Of a DNA stretch of 64,000 nucleotides, positions 19,851 through 28,852 are shown piece after piece; position 1 is the stretch's first letter, and each line of letters starts with the position of its first letter. The position numbers were made by a program, and so were the translations under genes. The notes under the pieces were generated by a model. It saw nothing but the letters and a program-made list of their open reading frames with translations. It was not told where the DNA came from and searched no databases. The stretch lies in NCBI GenBank assembly GCA_018267365.1, contig JAFDYQ010000021.1, positions 1 to 64,000 on the forward strand, given 5' to 3'. This DNA is from Bacteroidota bacterium. GTDB taxonomy: Bacteria > Bacteroidota > Bacteroidia > Chitinophagales > LD1.

Positions 19851-20606
19851 CTACAGGCCGACCATTCCCTTTAATGCGCGCGCATTGTCTATTCCGTTAC
19901 TCCCCATCGTATTATTGAAAAAAGCCCACACAGTGTGCCCCTCATCTGACCATTGTTTTATTTTACCGGCATACTGCTGTAGCATCTCGTCCGTGTAACG
20001 CGAAGAGAATAACGCCTGTGGCCCGTGAAAGCGGAGGTAAATGTCCTTGGTGACGTCCGACTCCATATACGGGAAGCCTACTCCTGACTGAGAGATGACG
20101 AGGGGGATATTATATTCCCTCAGAAGCGTCAACGGTAGATCATCGAGCCAGGAGATATGACGCGCCTCCAGTGCAAAATGAAAACGCCGGTAGTCGCGGC
20201 GCAATAATTCAAAAAGATGTGTTGCGACGTATTCATCAAATTTCAGTGAAGGAGGAAGCTGAAATAAGACGTAAGCCAGTTTTTTCTCCAGCGGCTCAAA
20301 TGCCGTAAAGAATTTTTCCAGCGGTTGCTCAGGATCTTTGAGGCGCTTCATCTGGGTCAGGTAGCGGCTCATCTTGGCACAGAAGCGAAAGTGAGCAGGA
20401 GTTTTATCGTACCAGTTCTGTATCGTGGCTGCTCTGGGCAGGCTGTAAAAGCTGCTATTGATCTCAGCTGCATTAAAATCCTGCGAGTAATGTAACAGGT
20501 AGTCGGCAGATTTCGTCTTTGGTGGATAGTAAAGGAGGCGCCAGTCACTGTAGCTCCATCCGGAGGTGCCGATATGTATCTTGCCTGTGGCCATGTTCAT
20601 ACTCAT
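19851..20606 (-). CDS. DUF72 family protein
   Basis: 251 residues with the DUF72 signatures IGTSGWSYSDWR near the start, FNAAEINSSFYSLP, FRFCAKMSRYLT, LFQLPPSLKF, FALEARHISW and VWAFFNNT near the end. The family is a TIM-barrel of unknown catalytic role, related to Fe-S/endonuclease-like barrels. Several Met codons lie at the start (residues 1, 3 and 5). Divergent from miaE across an 80-bp gap. Confidence 0.88.
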   Translation of the reverse strand: MSMNMATGKIHIGTSGWSYSDWRLLYYPPKTKSADYLLHYSQDFNAAEINSSFYSLPRAATIQNWYDKTPAHFRFCAKMSRYLTQMKRLKDPEQPLEKFFTAFEPLEKKLAYVLFQLPPSLKFDEYVATHLFELLRRDYRRFHFALEARHISWLDDLPLTLLREYNIPLVISQSGVGFPYMESDVTKDIYLRFHGPQALFSSRYTDEMLQQYAGKIKQWSDEGHTVWAFFNNTMGSNGIDNARALKGMVGL

Positions 20607-20686
20607 GCTAACGCAGTGCCAATCTGGATGTGGTAGGTAGCTGCGGATAATTTCTGCAAATTTGCCCGTGAAAATCTAATACATCT

Positions 20687-21268
20687 ATGCTCGGCCTCAA
20701 ACTGCCTACTGATCCCCGCTGGGTAAACCTGGCAGAGAAATCTATAGAAGAAATACTCACCGACCACGCCTACTGCGAGCAGAAGGCTACCTCTACCAAT
20801 ATCTCCCTGATACAAAACTATCCGGAGTATGAGGAGATGGTGGATGCGGTAACGCCGGTAGTGTCTGAAGAGTGGGGCCACTTCAAAATGGTGCTGGAGC
20901 AGCTCAAAAAGCGCGGCATGAAGCTGGGCCCGCAGCGTAAGGATATCTATGTGAATGAGCTGATGAAATTTGTACGAAAGGGGGGTAGCCGAAAGGAGTC
21001 CCTGACAGATAAACTTCTACTGAGCGCGATGATAGAGGCACGGAGCTGCGAGCGGTTTAAACTACTGAGCAAGGAGGTGAATGATGCGGAGCTGCGCGAT
21101 TTTTACAAGCGGCTGATGGTGAGCGAGGCGGGACACTACAAGCTGTTTCTCGATCTGGCCACCTCAGTGATGGGAGAGGACTTCGTCACCAGGAGATGGC
21201 AAGAGTGGCTGGACTATGAGGCGGGTGTAATGGAGCGCATAGACCTGCGCGGTGACAGGATGCACTGA
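20687..21268 (+). CDS. miaE: tRNA 2-methylthio-N6-isopentenyladenosine hydroxylase
   Basis: 193 residues in the ferritin-like four-helix bundle of MiaE. Di-iron ligand motifs are visible: DHAYCEQKA, E-E-W-G-H (about 65-69), EARSCERF and S-E-A-G-H-Y (about 146-151). It hydroxylates the isopentenyl group of ms2i6A37 in tRNA using O2. Ends 32 bp before the convergent recJ stop. MiaA/MiaB are not in the window. Confidence 0.9.
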   Translation: MLGLKLPTDPRWVNLAEKSIEEILTDHAYCEQKATSTNISLIQNYPEYEEMVDAVTPVVSEEWGHFKMVLEQLKKRGMKLGPQRKDIYVNELMKFVRKGGSRKESLTDKLLLSAMIEARSCERFKLLSKEVNDAELRDFYKRLMVSEAGHYKLFLDLATSVMGEDFVTRRWQEWLDYEAGVMERIDLRGDRMH

Positions 21269-21300
21269 TGACATCTCTCAGCCTGCATCACAGGAGAGGG

Positions 21301-23016
21301 CTATGACACAGCTGGCCGAACGTCTTTGACGACTAATTGTAACGAGACCTTATCATTCCATTCGTTTTCCTCTATCTGATAGCAGAGGTCAAAGGGTTGA
21401 TTTTGTATCAGCGGAAATTTGTAGCCCAGGCCAAAACCTATACCGTCTATGGTGTCGCCGCGTCGAGGCCGGCGGATAGAAAATCTGATATGTTCTTCTT
21501 TGACCAGTTTGCTCCACTTGCTATCGCGCAGCTGGCGGGAGAGAAATACAGGTTTCATATTGCCGGGCCCAAAGGGTGACATCTGGCGGAGGATGTTGTA
21601 AAACTTCTGATCTATATCGTCCAGTGATATCTCGGCATCCAGATCTATCTCCGGCACCTGCTGCTCCGGTGTGATACGCGCAGCGACTACTTTCTCAAAT
21701 GCCTCTGAGAAATCCTGTACGCGCTCAGGGTGCATAGTGAGCCCTGCAGCATAGCGATGACCACCAAACTGTATCAGGTGCTCCCTGCACTCATAGATAG
21801 CCTCGTAGAGATCAAAGCCTCTGACAGACCTGCCTGAGCCAGTGACCCGACCGTCAGACAGGGTGAGCACAATAGTGGGACGGAAGTACTGCTCTATAAG
21901 ACGCGAGGCTACGATGCCTATCACCCCCTTGTGCCAGTCATCGTGATAGAGTACGGTTGATTTTCGCGCCAGCATTTTTTCATCTGTAGCGATCATGTCC
22001 AGCGCATGCTCGGTGATAGATTTGTCCAGTTCCTTGCGCTCATGATTGAGGCGGTCCAGTACGTCTGCGTGTTTGTCTGAGGCGAGATCTTCCTCTGTGC
22101 AGATGAGAAGTTTTACTGCAGCCTTTGCGTCAGCTATACGGCCCGCAGCATTGATACGCGGCCCGATGATGAAGACGATATCTGATATATCCAGTCGCTT
22201 GTAAAGAGTCGCCACGCCGATCAGCGCCTTGATACCTGCACAGGGAGAGGTATTGATGCGCTTCAGTCCGTGATAGGCCAGGATGCGGTTCTCACCTGTG
22301 ATCGGTACGATGTCTGACGCGATACTGACACAGACGAGATCGAGATACTTGTACACCTCTTCGGTAGGGATACCCTGCTGCAGCGCAAAAGCCTGCATTA
22401 GTTTAAATCCGATGCCGCAGCCGCTGAGCTCCTTATAGGGGTAGGGGCAGTCCTGCTGTTTTGGGTCCAGTACGGCCACTGCCGATGGGGCGTTCTCCCC
22501 CGGAGTATGGTGGTCGCAAATGATAAAGTCTATGCCTTTTGCCTGCGCATAATCCACTTTGTCATTTGACTTGATGCCGCAGTCGAGTGCGATGATGAGG
22601 GAGAAGCCATTGGCGGCAGCGTAATCTATACCCTGCGTAGAGATGCCATACCCCTCAGTATAGCGGTCCGGTATATAGTAGTCTATATTGGTATAGATAT
22701 TTCGGAGAAAACTGTAGACCAACGCTACAGATGTGGTGCCGTCTACATCATAGTCTCCGTAGATCATGATACGCTCACCGGATGAGATGGCATCTGTGAG
22801 GCGATTGACCGCGCGATCCATGCCTTTCATCAGAAAGGGATCGTGCAGGCTATCGAGTGCAGGGCGGAAAAATGCTTTGGCCTGATCGTATGTTTCTATT
22901 CCCCGCAGCACGAGTATGCGGCAAAGGGCCGGGTGTATATTCAGTCCGGCCTGTAGTGCGGCTACTTTACTTTCATCTACATCGTGGAGCGTCCAGCGTT
23001 TCTCTAATCTTGGCAT
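21301..23016 (-). CDS. recJ: Single-stranded-DNA-specific exonuclease RecJ
   Basis: 571 residues with the DHH phosphoesterase motifs: DYDVDGTTS (about 93-101, motif I), ALDCGIKS, CDHHTPG (about 166-172, the DHH motif), SGCGIGFKL, and the DHHA1 region GGHRYAAGLT (about 415-424), followed by an OB-fold. It degrades ssDNA 5' to 3' in recombination and mismatch repair. Normal length, intact. Confidence 0.95.
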   Translation of the reverse strand: MPRLEKRWTLHDVDESKVAALQAGLNIHPALCRILVLRGIETYDQAKAFFRPALDSLHDPFLMKGMDRAVNRLTDAISSGERIMIYGDYDVDGTTSVALVYSFLRNIYTNIDYYIPDRYTEGYGISTQGIDYAAANGFSLIIALDCGIKSNDKVDYAQAKGIDFIICDHHTPGENAPSAVAVLDPKQQDCPYPYKELSGCGIGFKLMQAFALQQGIPTEEVYKYLDLVCVSIASDIVPITGENRILAYHGLKRINTSPCAGIKALIGVATLYKRLDISDIVFIIGPRINAAGRIADAKAAVKLLICTEEDLASDKHADVLDRLNHERKELDKSITEHALDMIATDEKMLARKSTVLYHDDWHKGVIGIVASRLIEQYFRPTIVLTLSDGRVTGSGRSVRGFDLYEAIYECREHLIQFGGHRYAAGLTMHPERVQDFSEAFEKVVAARITPEQQVPEIDLDAEISLDDIDQKFYNILRQMSPFGPGNMKPVFLSRQLRDSKWSKLVKEEHIRFSIRRPRRGDTIDGIGFGLGYKFPLIQNQPFDLCYQIEENEWNDKVSLQLVVKDVRPAVS

Positions 23017-23062
23017 AACGTGGTACTAAGGTCGGTATTTTTGAGAAGAGAAGAAGACATGG

Positions 23063-23263
23063 TTAGTGCATAGCTGCCTTGTGCGAGCCATCGCAGTAGG
23101 GCCAGTTCTTGCTCAGGCGGCAGCGGCAGAATGACATCTGCGTTTTTTTTTCGAGCACCTTTCCATCTTCGTCCGTTACCTCAAAATCACCGCGTATCAC
23201 CAATGGTCCATGAGGCCGCAGCGTGACTTCGGTATGGTCTTTTTTATCCCAGAGTTCGTCCAT
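23063..23263 (-). CDS. CDGSH iron-sulfur domain protein
   Basis: A 66-residue protein whose C-terminal half holds the [2Fe-2S] motif with ligands C46, C48, C57 and H61 (CDGSH at 57-61). Single-CDGSH proteins are small redox or Fe-S transfer proteins. Intact and close to the minimal size of the family. It lies 46 bp upstream of recJ on the same strand. Confidence 0.9.
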   Translation of the reverse strand: MDELWDKKDHTEVTLRPHGPLVIRGDFEVTDEDGKVLEKKTQMSFCRCRLSKNWPYCDGSHKAAMH

Positions 23264-23310
23264 GGTATGCTATATGCTGTAATAGTAAGCAATCCGGAAC
23301 AAAACCTTCT

Positions 23311-23318
23311 TATGTTTG
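23311..23318 (+). promoter_or_regulatory. -7 promoter box of the DUF1295 gene
   Basis: TATGTTTG is a perfect TAnnTTTG, ending 12 bp before the ATG at 23331. It excludes the earlier in-frame TTG (23316), which falls inside the box. No clear -33 element. Confidence 0.55.
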
Positions 23319-23330
23319 TTTTCAATCCAT

Positions 23331-24251
23331 ATGGTAAAGACAATTTTTCTCCTCCTGGTCACGATCATCGTGCTGCCACTCGTAGCTGTCAAACTAGACC
23401 CTGTTTCTCTTTCTGATATGCAAAAGCATATGCTGCTGACCTCCGGATTCATAGCTATAGGAGTAGCGGCATCATGCATAGTAGTGGCTGAACTCACCAA
23501 AAACTATAGCCAGGTAGATAAGATATGGAGCGTGATACCTGTGGTATATGCAGTCTACTTTGCCTATGCATCTGACTGGGATCCGCGTATCACACTGATG
23601 GCAGGATGTGCGCTGGTATGGGGTGCCAGATTGACGTTCAATTTTGGCCGGCGCGGAGGCTACAGATGGAAGTTCTGGGAGGGAGAGGAGGACTACCGCT
23701 GGGAGGTGCTACGGCAAAATCCACTCTTCAAGGGTAAGCCTGTGAACTGGAAGCTCTTTGCGGTCTTTTTTATCGGCACCTACCAGAATACGCTGCTCTG
23801 GCTTATCACCCTGCCTGCTATGATGGCCTATGCCGGTCACGACAAGCCGCTGCAATGGTCCGACTATCTGCTGGCGGGACTACTGGTAGTACTGGTAGGG
23901 ATAGAAGCCACCGCAGATCAGCAGCAATGGAACTACCAAAATGAAAAGCACCATCTAAAAAAAACAGGTAAACTGACAGGTGAATATGCAGATGGATTTG
24001 TGAAGACGGGACTATGGAAGTATAGCCGCCATCCCAACTATGCCTGTGAGCAAGCCATCTGGGTGGTGTTTTATCTCTTCAGCGTGTCCGCCACAGGAGC
24101 ATGGATCAACTGGACGATGGCGGGCTGCCTGCTGCTGATGGTGCTATTCCAGGGTAGCGCAGATTTCAGCGAGGGAATATCTATGGGCAAGTATCCTGCC
24201 TACGCCGGCTATGTGAAACGTGTGGGACGGTTTATACCAAAACTATTTTGA
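23331..24251 (+). CDS. DUF1295 / steroid 5-alpha-reductase-like membrane protein
   Basis: 306 residues with about six or seven hydrophobic segments. The C-terminal part has the signature of the 5-alpha-reductase/ICMT-like superfamily: GLWKYSRHPNYACEQAIWVVFY, and the final GKYPAYAGYVKRVGRFIP. An upstream YSQVDKIWSVIP motif is typical of DUF1295. The family probably reduces or methylates lipid-like substrates with NADPH in the inner membrane; the true substrate is unknown. Confidence 0.85.
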   Translation: MVKTIFLLLVTIIVLPLVAVKLDPVSLSDMQKHMLLTSGFIAIGVAASCIVVAELTKNYSQVDKIWSVIPVVYAVYFAYASDWDPRITLMAGCALVWGARLTFNFGRRGGYRWKFWEGEEDYRWEVLRQNPLFKGKPVNWKLFAVFFIGTYQNTLLWLITLPAMMAYAGHDKPLQWSDYLLAGLLVVLVGIEATADQQQWNYQNEKHHLKKTGKLTGEYADGFVKTGLWKYSRHPNYACEQAIWVVFYLFSVSATGAWINWTMAGCLLLMVLFQGSADFSEGISMGKYPAYAGYVKRVGRFIPKLF

Positions 24252-24281
24252 TCCAGCCATCGAGCTGAAAGCAAGGCAAAT

Positions 24282-24315
24282 AAAAAAGCGCCAGGTGTTC
24301 TTCCTGACGCTTTTA
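24282..24315. terminator. Bidirectional terminator between DUF1295 and rny
   Basis: AAAAGCG-C-CAGG pairs with CCTG-A-CGCTTTT (24284-24294 with about 24303-24314), with A-runs on the left and T on the right, so it can end transcripts from both convergent genes. Confidence 0.75.
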
Positions 24316-24336
24316 TCAATTAATAAACCAGTATTG

Positions 24337-25941
24337 TTATTTAGCTACGTTCACAGAGCGCTTTTCGCGGATCACTGTGACCTTCACCTGGCCCGGATAG
24401 ACCATTTCTTTTTCTATTTTTTGCGCTATGGCAAATGAGATCTCTTCAGAGTTCTTGTCATCTACCTTGTCAGCCTCTACGATCACACGCAGCTCACGGC
24501 CTGCCTGGATAGCATATGCTTTCTCCACGCCATCGAAACCTTGTGCGAGGTTCTCCAGATCCTTGATACGCTGCAGATAGCCCTCCATGATCTCACGGCG
24601 TGCGCCCGGACGTGCACCAGAGATAGCATCACAAGCCTGTACGATAGGGGAGATGACATACTTCATTTCCATCTCATCGTGGTGAGCGCCTACGGCATTC
24701 ACTACTGCAGCATGTTCGCCATACTTTTCGCAGAGTTTGGCGCCGAGCAGTGCGTGAGACAGTTCAGATTCTTCATCAGGCACCTTGCCTATATCGTGCA
24801 GGAGGCCTGCGCGCTTGGCCAGCTTAGGGTTGAGGCCCAGCTCAGCAGCCATAGTGGCGCAGAGATTGGCTACTTCACGGCTGTGCTGGAGGAGATTCTG
24901 ACCATATGATGAGCGGAAGCGCATACGGCCTACATACCGCACCAGCTCTGGGTGCAGGCCCTGTATGCCGAGATCTATAGCGGTACGCTCACCTATCTCT
25001 CGGATGTGATCTTCGAGTTGTTTCTTGGTCTTAGCCACTACCTCCTCGATACGCGCCGGGTGTATACGGCCGTCGGTGACGAGGCGCTGGAGGGAGAGGC
25101 GGGCTATCTCACGGCGGATCGGATCATAGCCGGAGATGATCATAGCCTCAGGTGTATCATCTACTACAAACTCGCAACCTGTAGCGGCCTCGAGTGCGCG
25201 GATGTTACGACCTTCACGACCAATGATCTGGCCTTTCATTTCATCACTATCCAGATTGAATACCGATACGGTGTTCTCTATCGCATTTTCCGCAGCGGTG
25301 CGCTGTATAGACTGGATGATGATCTTCTTAGCTTCTTTATTGGCATTGACCTTCGCATTGTCTACGATCTCTTTCATCATGCCCAGAGCGCTGGTCTCGG
25401 ACTCCTTGCGAAGAGACTCGAGGAGTTCAGTCTTGGCCTCCTCCTTAGAGAGGGTGCTGATCTGCTCCAGTTTCTTGACAAAGGTTTCGTGACTTTTCTC
25501 GAGTTGTTCTTTTTTCGTATTGACTACCTCCAGTTGCTTATTGAGATTGTCGCGCAGCTGGTCGAGGTCTTTTTCTTTGCGAGAGGCTTCAGCCAGTTTG
25601 TTATTGGCGTCCTGCTGCTGCTGTTTGACCGCGTTTTCCTTTTCTACGACTTTCTTATTGCGCTCCAGTACCTCAGACTCATGCTTTGTCTTGAGCTGGT
25701 GCCAATGCTCTTTGGCCTCGAGCATTTTGTCCTTTTTGGTGTTTTCAGCGTTTCGCTGCGCATCTGCTATGATCTTTTCGGCGGAGGCTTTGGCATCTGC
25801 CAGCTTCTTTTCTGCTTCGGCCTTGGCCTGAGCTTCTATTTTTTCTACCTCAGATTTGGTAGATCCTTTGCCTGAGAAATAACCAATAGCAGCACCAACG
25901 ACCGCGAGGACCACGCCTACGATTATTGTTATTGCTGTCAT
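24337..25941 (-). CDS. rny: Ribonuclease Y
   Basis: 534 residues in the standard order: one N-terminal transmembrane helix (about 3-22), a long Lys/Glu/Ala-rich coiled coil (about 28-200), a KH domain with [10 protein letters not shown] (about 239-248), and an HD domain with [10 protein letters not shown] (about 383-392) plus HHDEMEM. It is a membrane-bound endoribonuclease that starts mRNA decay. The upstream genes zapB-like and zapA on the same strand are the usual Bacteroidota neighbours. A short palindrome lies in its leader. Confidence 0.95.
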   Translation of the reverse strand: MTAITIIVGVVLAVVGAAIGYFSGKGSTKSEVEKIEAQAKAEAEKKLADAKASAEKIIADAQRNAENTKKDKMLEAKEHWHQLKTKHESEVLERNKKVVEKENAVKQQQQDANNKLAEASRKEKDLDQLRDNLNKQLEVVNTKKEQLEKSHETFVKKLEQISTLSKEEAKTELLESLRKESETSALGMMKEIVDNAKVNANKEAKKIIIQSIQRTAAENAIENTVSVFNLDSDEMKGQIIGREGRNIRALEAATGCEFVVDDTPEAMIISGYDPIRREIARLSLQRLVTDGRIHPARIEEVVAKTKKQLEDHIREIGERTAIDLGIQGLHPELVRYVGRMRFRSSYGQNLLQHSREVANLCATMAAELGLNPKLAKRAGLLHDIGKVPDEESELSHALLGAKLCEKYGEHAAVVNAVGAHHDEMEMKYVISPIVQACDAISGARPGARREIMEGYLQRIKDLENLAQGFDGVEKAYAIQAGRELRVIVEADKVDDKNSEEISFAIAQKIEKEMVYPGQVKVTVIREKRSVNVAK

Positions 25942-25978
25942 TTTTAGTGTTTATAATGAATCAAATAAAACCTCTCCG

Positions 25979-25995
25979 ATACCGCCGGGCGGTAT
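25979..25995. repeat. Perfect palindrome in the rny leader
   Basis: ATACCGCC-G-GGCGGTAT, 8-bp arms with a 1-base centre, 38 bp upstream of the rny start and 42 bp past the zapA stop. A minus-strand hairpin here could terminate the zapBA transcript weakly or form a stem in the rny leader. As DNA, it resembles an operator. Confidence 0.5.
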
Positions 25996-26036
25996 AAGAC
26001 AAACGAAAGAACCTTGGGTGAAAGAGTACCTGATAA

Positions 26037-26321
26037 TCAGGCCTGAGAGAGTATTTGTTCGAGTTCTGCCAGCTTGGTATCAAAGCTGCTATCTTCTATG
26101 ATGATCTTTTTTGCATTCCTCATGTGCTCTACCGCAAAGAGCAGCAGCACCATAGCCAGGTAATCCTGCTTATCCTTCCCATCATATAGTCGCTGGTACT
26201 CTCTGACCTTTTCATTGACCAGTTTGACCGCGTCGAGTACTTCCTCTTTTTCACTTTCGGATACTCTCAGGGGATAGATCCTGTCTGCCACTGTCACATT
26301 TACCTGCACCGTATTCTCCAT
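26037..26321 (-). CDS. zapA: Cell division protein ZapA
   Basis: 94 residues from the ATG at 26321; a GTG directly before it is an alternative start. VNVTVADRIYPLRVSESEKE is the ZapA N-terminal domain, followed by KLVNEKVREYQRLY and a C-terminal coiled coil. It crosslinks FtsZ filaments at the division ring. Its start touches the stop of the upstream coiled-coil gene, so the two are translationally coupled. Confidence 0.85.
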   Translation of the reverse strand: MENTVQVNVTVADRIYPLRVSESEKEEVLDAVKLVNEKVREYQRLYDGKDKQDYLAMVLLLFAVEHMRNAKKIIIEDSSFDTKLAELEQILSQA

Positions 26322-26323
26322 CA

Positions 26324-26608
26324 CTAGTCATTGAGAAGGGCGATACTATTGTCTATTTCCCTGATGTATTCGTTTATCTTTCTTTTGAGGGCAGCGATAT
26401 CATCGCCTTTCTCAATCGATTGCGCTAACTTAATGATTTTTATTTTATTGTTTAAGTCCTCTATCGTAGCAGCCTGACTGTCAATCTGTAATTTCAGTTT
26501 TTGATGCTCCTCGCGTGCCAGTTTGAGGGCAGCCTCCCGCGCTATGGCATCATTGGCCAGGCGGCGGGTACGCTGTATGATCTTATCCAGACGGTCGGAG
26601 TAGGACAT
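26324..26608 (-). CDS. Small coiled-coil protein, ZapB-like
   Basis: 94 residues, nearly all heptad-like helix (RLDKIIQRTRRL, LKLQIDSQAATIEDLNNKIKII). It has no catalytic motif. Its place directly before zapA, and further before rny, is the known Bacteroidota arrangement of a ZapB-like partner. Division role is inferred from context, not from sequence identity. Confidence 0.75.
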   Translation of the reverse strand: MSYSDRLDKIIQRTRRLANDAIAREAALKLAREEHQKLKLQIDSQAATIEDLNNKIKIIKLAQSIEKGDDIAALKRKINEYIREIDNSIALLND

Positions 26609-26720
26609 TATTGCAGACTTGAGATATTAGACAAGAGACATAAGACTAATGCAATCATAACAACGCTAAAAGTAGAAAAATCGGGTGCAATGACCTACAT
26701 CTGAGCCGGATATAAATCCG

Positions 26721-26754
26721 AAAGGGCCCCGGCATGCGCCAGAGCCCTTTTCTA
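26721..26754. terminator. Terminator-like hairpin between DUF4142 and zapB-like genes
   Basis: AAAGGGC (26721-26727) pairs with GCCCTTT (26744-26750); the loop can fold further (GGC/GCC). The T-run is on the plus side (TTTTC), and the minus side has TTTC. Position, just after the DUF4142 stop at 26779, suggests a minus-strand terminator. Confidence 0.6.
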
Positions 26755-26778
26755 ATCAAGGTATTTTTACGAATTAGT

Positions 26779-27372
26779 TTATTTCACTTTATCCTTTAGG
26801 TTTTTGGCGTGCTCCTGATGCATCTGCAGCTTGGGCAGGCCGGCTGCGGCCAGGTCACGTACCTCCTTTGAGTCTGCTTCGTTTTTGCTGGTTTTATCAA
26901 AGAGGTCTATAGCTTTTCTATGTCCATCTATATTGACAGATACATATTCTTTATCAAATTTGGCTCCTTTAAGATTGTTGAGTTTATCCCACTCTTTTTT
27001 ATTGTCATCGCCCATACCCACCGGTAGTGTGATACCCTTTGAGCCGGCCATAGCATCTACATCTTTGCCCATGGCTGTATGCTGATCTATCATCATTTTA
27101 GCAAAGGCCTTGACATCAGCATTTTGTGAATTCTGTTCCGCCAGTTTGCCAGCCTCTATCTCAAAAACTCCTGTCTGGCTGGCATCTGCGAGGAATGCTG
27201 AATCTTCCATCTGCGCCTTTGCCACATCACCGGAGGGTACACTGGCGGCACTATCGCCGGTATGACTAAAAGTATCAATGGTCGTCATAGGCATATCTGC
27301 GGTAGGTTTATTTTGACAAGCTGCAAAGGTGAGAGAACTACAGAGTGCTAAGAGGATCAATCGGGATTTCAT
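26779..27372 (-). CDS. DUF4142 lipoprotein
   Basis: 197 residues. It has a lipoprotein signal with C19 in LTFAAC, then a Ser/Thr/Asp-rich linker, then a ferritin-like helical DUF4142 domain: FEIEAGKLAEQNSQNADVKAFAKMMIDQHTAM and the C-terminal LPKLQMHQEHAKNLKDK. Members are periplasmic or outer-membrane proteins of unknown function, often stress-induced. Monocistronic. Confidence 0.88.
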   Translation of the reverse strand: MKSRLILLALCSSLTFAACQNKPTADMPMTTIDTFSHTGDSAASVPSGDVAKAQMEDSAFLADASQTGVFEIEAGKLAEQNSQNADVKAFAKMMIDQHTAMGKDVDAMAGSKGITLPVGMGDDNKKEWDKLNNLKGAKFDKEYVSVNIDGHRKAIDLFDKTSKNEADSKEVRDLAAAGLPKLQMHQEHAKNLKDKVK

Positions 27373-27492
27373 TGTGTTAGTTTTGGGTTTAGTAAATGGT
27401 GATGTAATAGACTAAAAGCCGTGCCAATCTGTTTCAGACCATTATCATATTAAAGTGGGAAAGAATATACTCTCAATGCGGCGAGGTGGCTA

Positions 27493-27500
27493 TACGTTTG
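27493..27500 (+). promoter_or_regulatory. -7 promoter box with long leader
   Basis: TACGTTTG fits TAnnTTTG. It would give a leader of about 135 nt before the ATG at 27640. The leader holds a perfect 7-bp hairpin (TGCCCCG 27532-27538 with CGGGGCA 27552-27558). No -33 element is seen. Confidence 0.45.
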
Positions 27501-27639
27501 TCTAAATAGTTGCGCCTTTGACTTTTTCATCTGCCCCGTAGCCGAAAGAATCGGGGCATTCGCTTAATGATAGTTGCTCCACCAGACCAAAGACCTGTCC
27601 TTTGCGTTTTCCTAGGCTCAACCAAAAACACAATTCACC

Positions 27640-28788
27640 ATGCGACTCATTGTCCTGCTACTGCTATTGTCTTCGTCTATCATGGCCAGCGCTCAAGAGT
27701 TAAAATTCAGCGAGTGGAAAAACCTGACCACCTCGGGCAAACTGCCCAAGGAATGCCACCTGATGCACAGCAACAATAACCTGGACCTGGTCAAGTATAA
27801 AAACAAGTATTATCTGGCATTCCGTACTGCGCCGACACACTACGCCTCCAAAAAGGTAAAGCTATACGTCGTCAGCTCTTATGATCTGGATAGATGGGAG
27901 TATGAGACAGAGGTGAGCCTTGGCCGGGACCAGCGAGAGCCGCGATTTGCGGTGTATCATGATACGCTGAACCTGTATTTTTTCACAGGTGGTAAATCTA
28001 TGTTCAGTTTTGAACCGCATGAGATGATGATGTGCCGGACTACCGGTGGCAGCTACTGGACACAGCCGCAGTCAGTACATCTGGACGGCTTTGTGCCATG
28101 GAGGCTGCGTGAGCGAAATGGTACGCTGTACCTATCTGCCTATGACGGCCGCAACCTGTATAACACAAAACACCACTCTGACCTGCGCCTCTTCTATGCC
28201 ACGCAGGCTACAGCTTTTCAGCCATTCACACAGGCACCGCAGATAGATGCAGAACATGCAGAGGAGGGTGAGTTTATTTTTGATAAGAAGGGTGACCTCT
28301 TTGCTACGGTGCGCCTGGAGTCATCCGGTGCGCTGATCTGTAAGGCTGATAACTGCAATATAGGTACATGGAAGAAGGTAAAGTCGCGCAACAAGTATGA
28401 TAGTGCGCTGCTATTTGACCACAATGATGATATCTACCTGGTGAGCCGCAGAAACAATGATGGCTACATGAACCGCTACACTGACTCTGTGCTGACCAAG
28501 CGCCAGCAGATACACAATATGATCCGCTACTGGTTTACATCAAAGGTGACGTCGATCTTCAAGCTCAATAAGCAGGACCTGAGCCTCTCACTGGTATCTG
28601 ACCTGCCGAGCACGGGTGATAATGCCTTCCCGGGTATCGTGAAGATAGATGACAATAAGTATGTGTTGATGAACTACAGCAGCAACATCAAGGGCAGAAA
28701 AAAGGTGTGGTTCACCGGGCAGCTGGGACGGACATATATCTATATGACTACGCTGACCTTCGAGCCGGAGCAGCTGGGGATGAAATAG
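27640..28788 (+). CDS. Secreted protein, probable beta-propeller (sialidase/glycosidase-like fold)
   Basis: 382 residues with a signal peptide (1-19, ending ASAQ). The body alternates short strands with recurring motifs such as YKNKYYLAFRTAP, SYDLDRWEYE, RDQREPRFAVYHDTLNLYFFTGG and LRERNGTLYLSAYDG. This is the pattern of five- or six-bladed glycosidase/sialidase propellers. The C-terminus (AFPGIVKIDDNKYVLMNYSSNI) also fits a blade. No clear Asp-box or catalytic triad could be assigned, so activity is unproven. It has no sorting tail, so it is periplasmic or surface-exposed by another route. Confidence 0.65.
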   Translation: MRLIVLLLLLSSSIMASAQELKFSEWKNLTTSGKLPKECHLMHSNNNLDLVKYKNKYYLAFRTAPTHYASKKVKLYVVSSYDLDRWEYETEVSLGRDQREPRFAVYHDTLNLYFFTGGKSMFSFEPHEMMMCRTTGGSYWTQPQSVHLDGFVPWRLRERNGTLYLSAYDGRNLYNTKHHSDLRLFYATQATAFQPFTQAPQIDAEHAEEGEFIFDKKGDLFATVRLESSGALICKADNCNIGTWKKVKSRNKYDSALLFDHNDDIYLVSRRNNDGYMNRYTDSVLTKRQQIHNMIRYWFTSKVTSIFKLNKQDLSLSLVSDLPSTGDNAFPGIVKIDDNKYVLMNYSSNIKGRKKVWFTGQLGRTYIYMTTLTFEPEQLGMK

Positions 28789-28852
28789 ACTGTGATTTTT
28801 ATGATCACTATAAGACACCGGATGTTTTGTAGTAATCTACTCTTAGCGATTA

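Noticed and set aside
24541-25875. Long plus-strand frames antisense to rny
   Set aside because: The minus-strand frame is a clear full-length RNase Y; the antisense frames only mirror its coiled coil.
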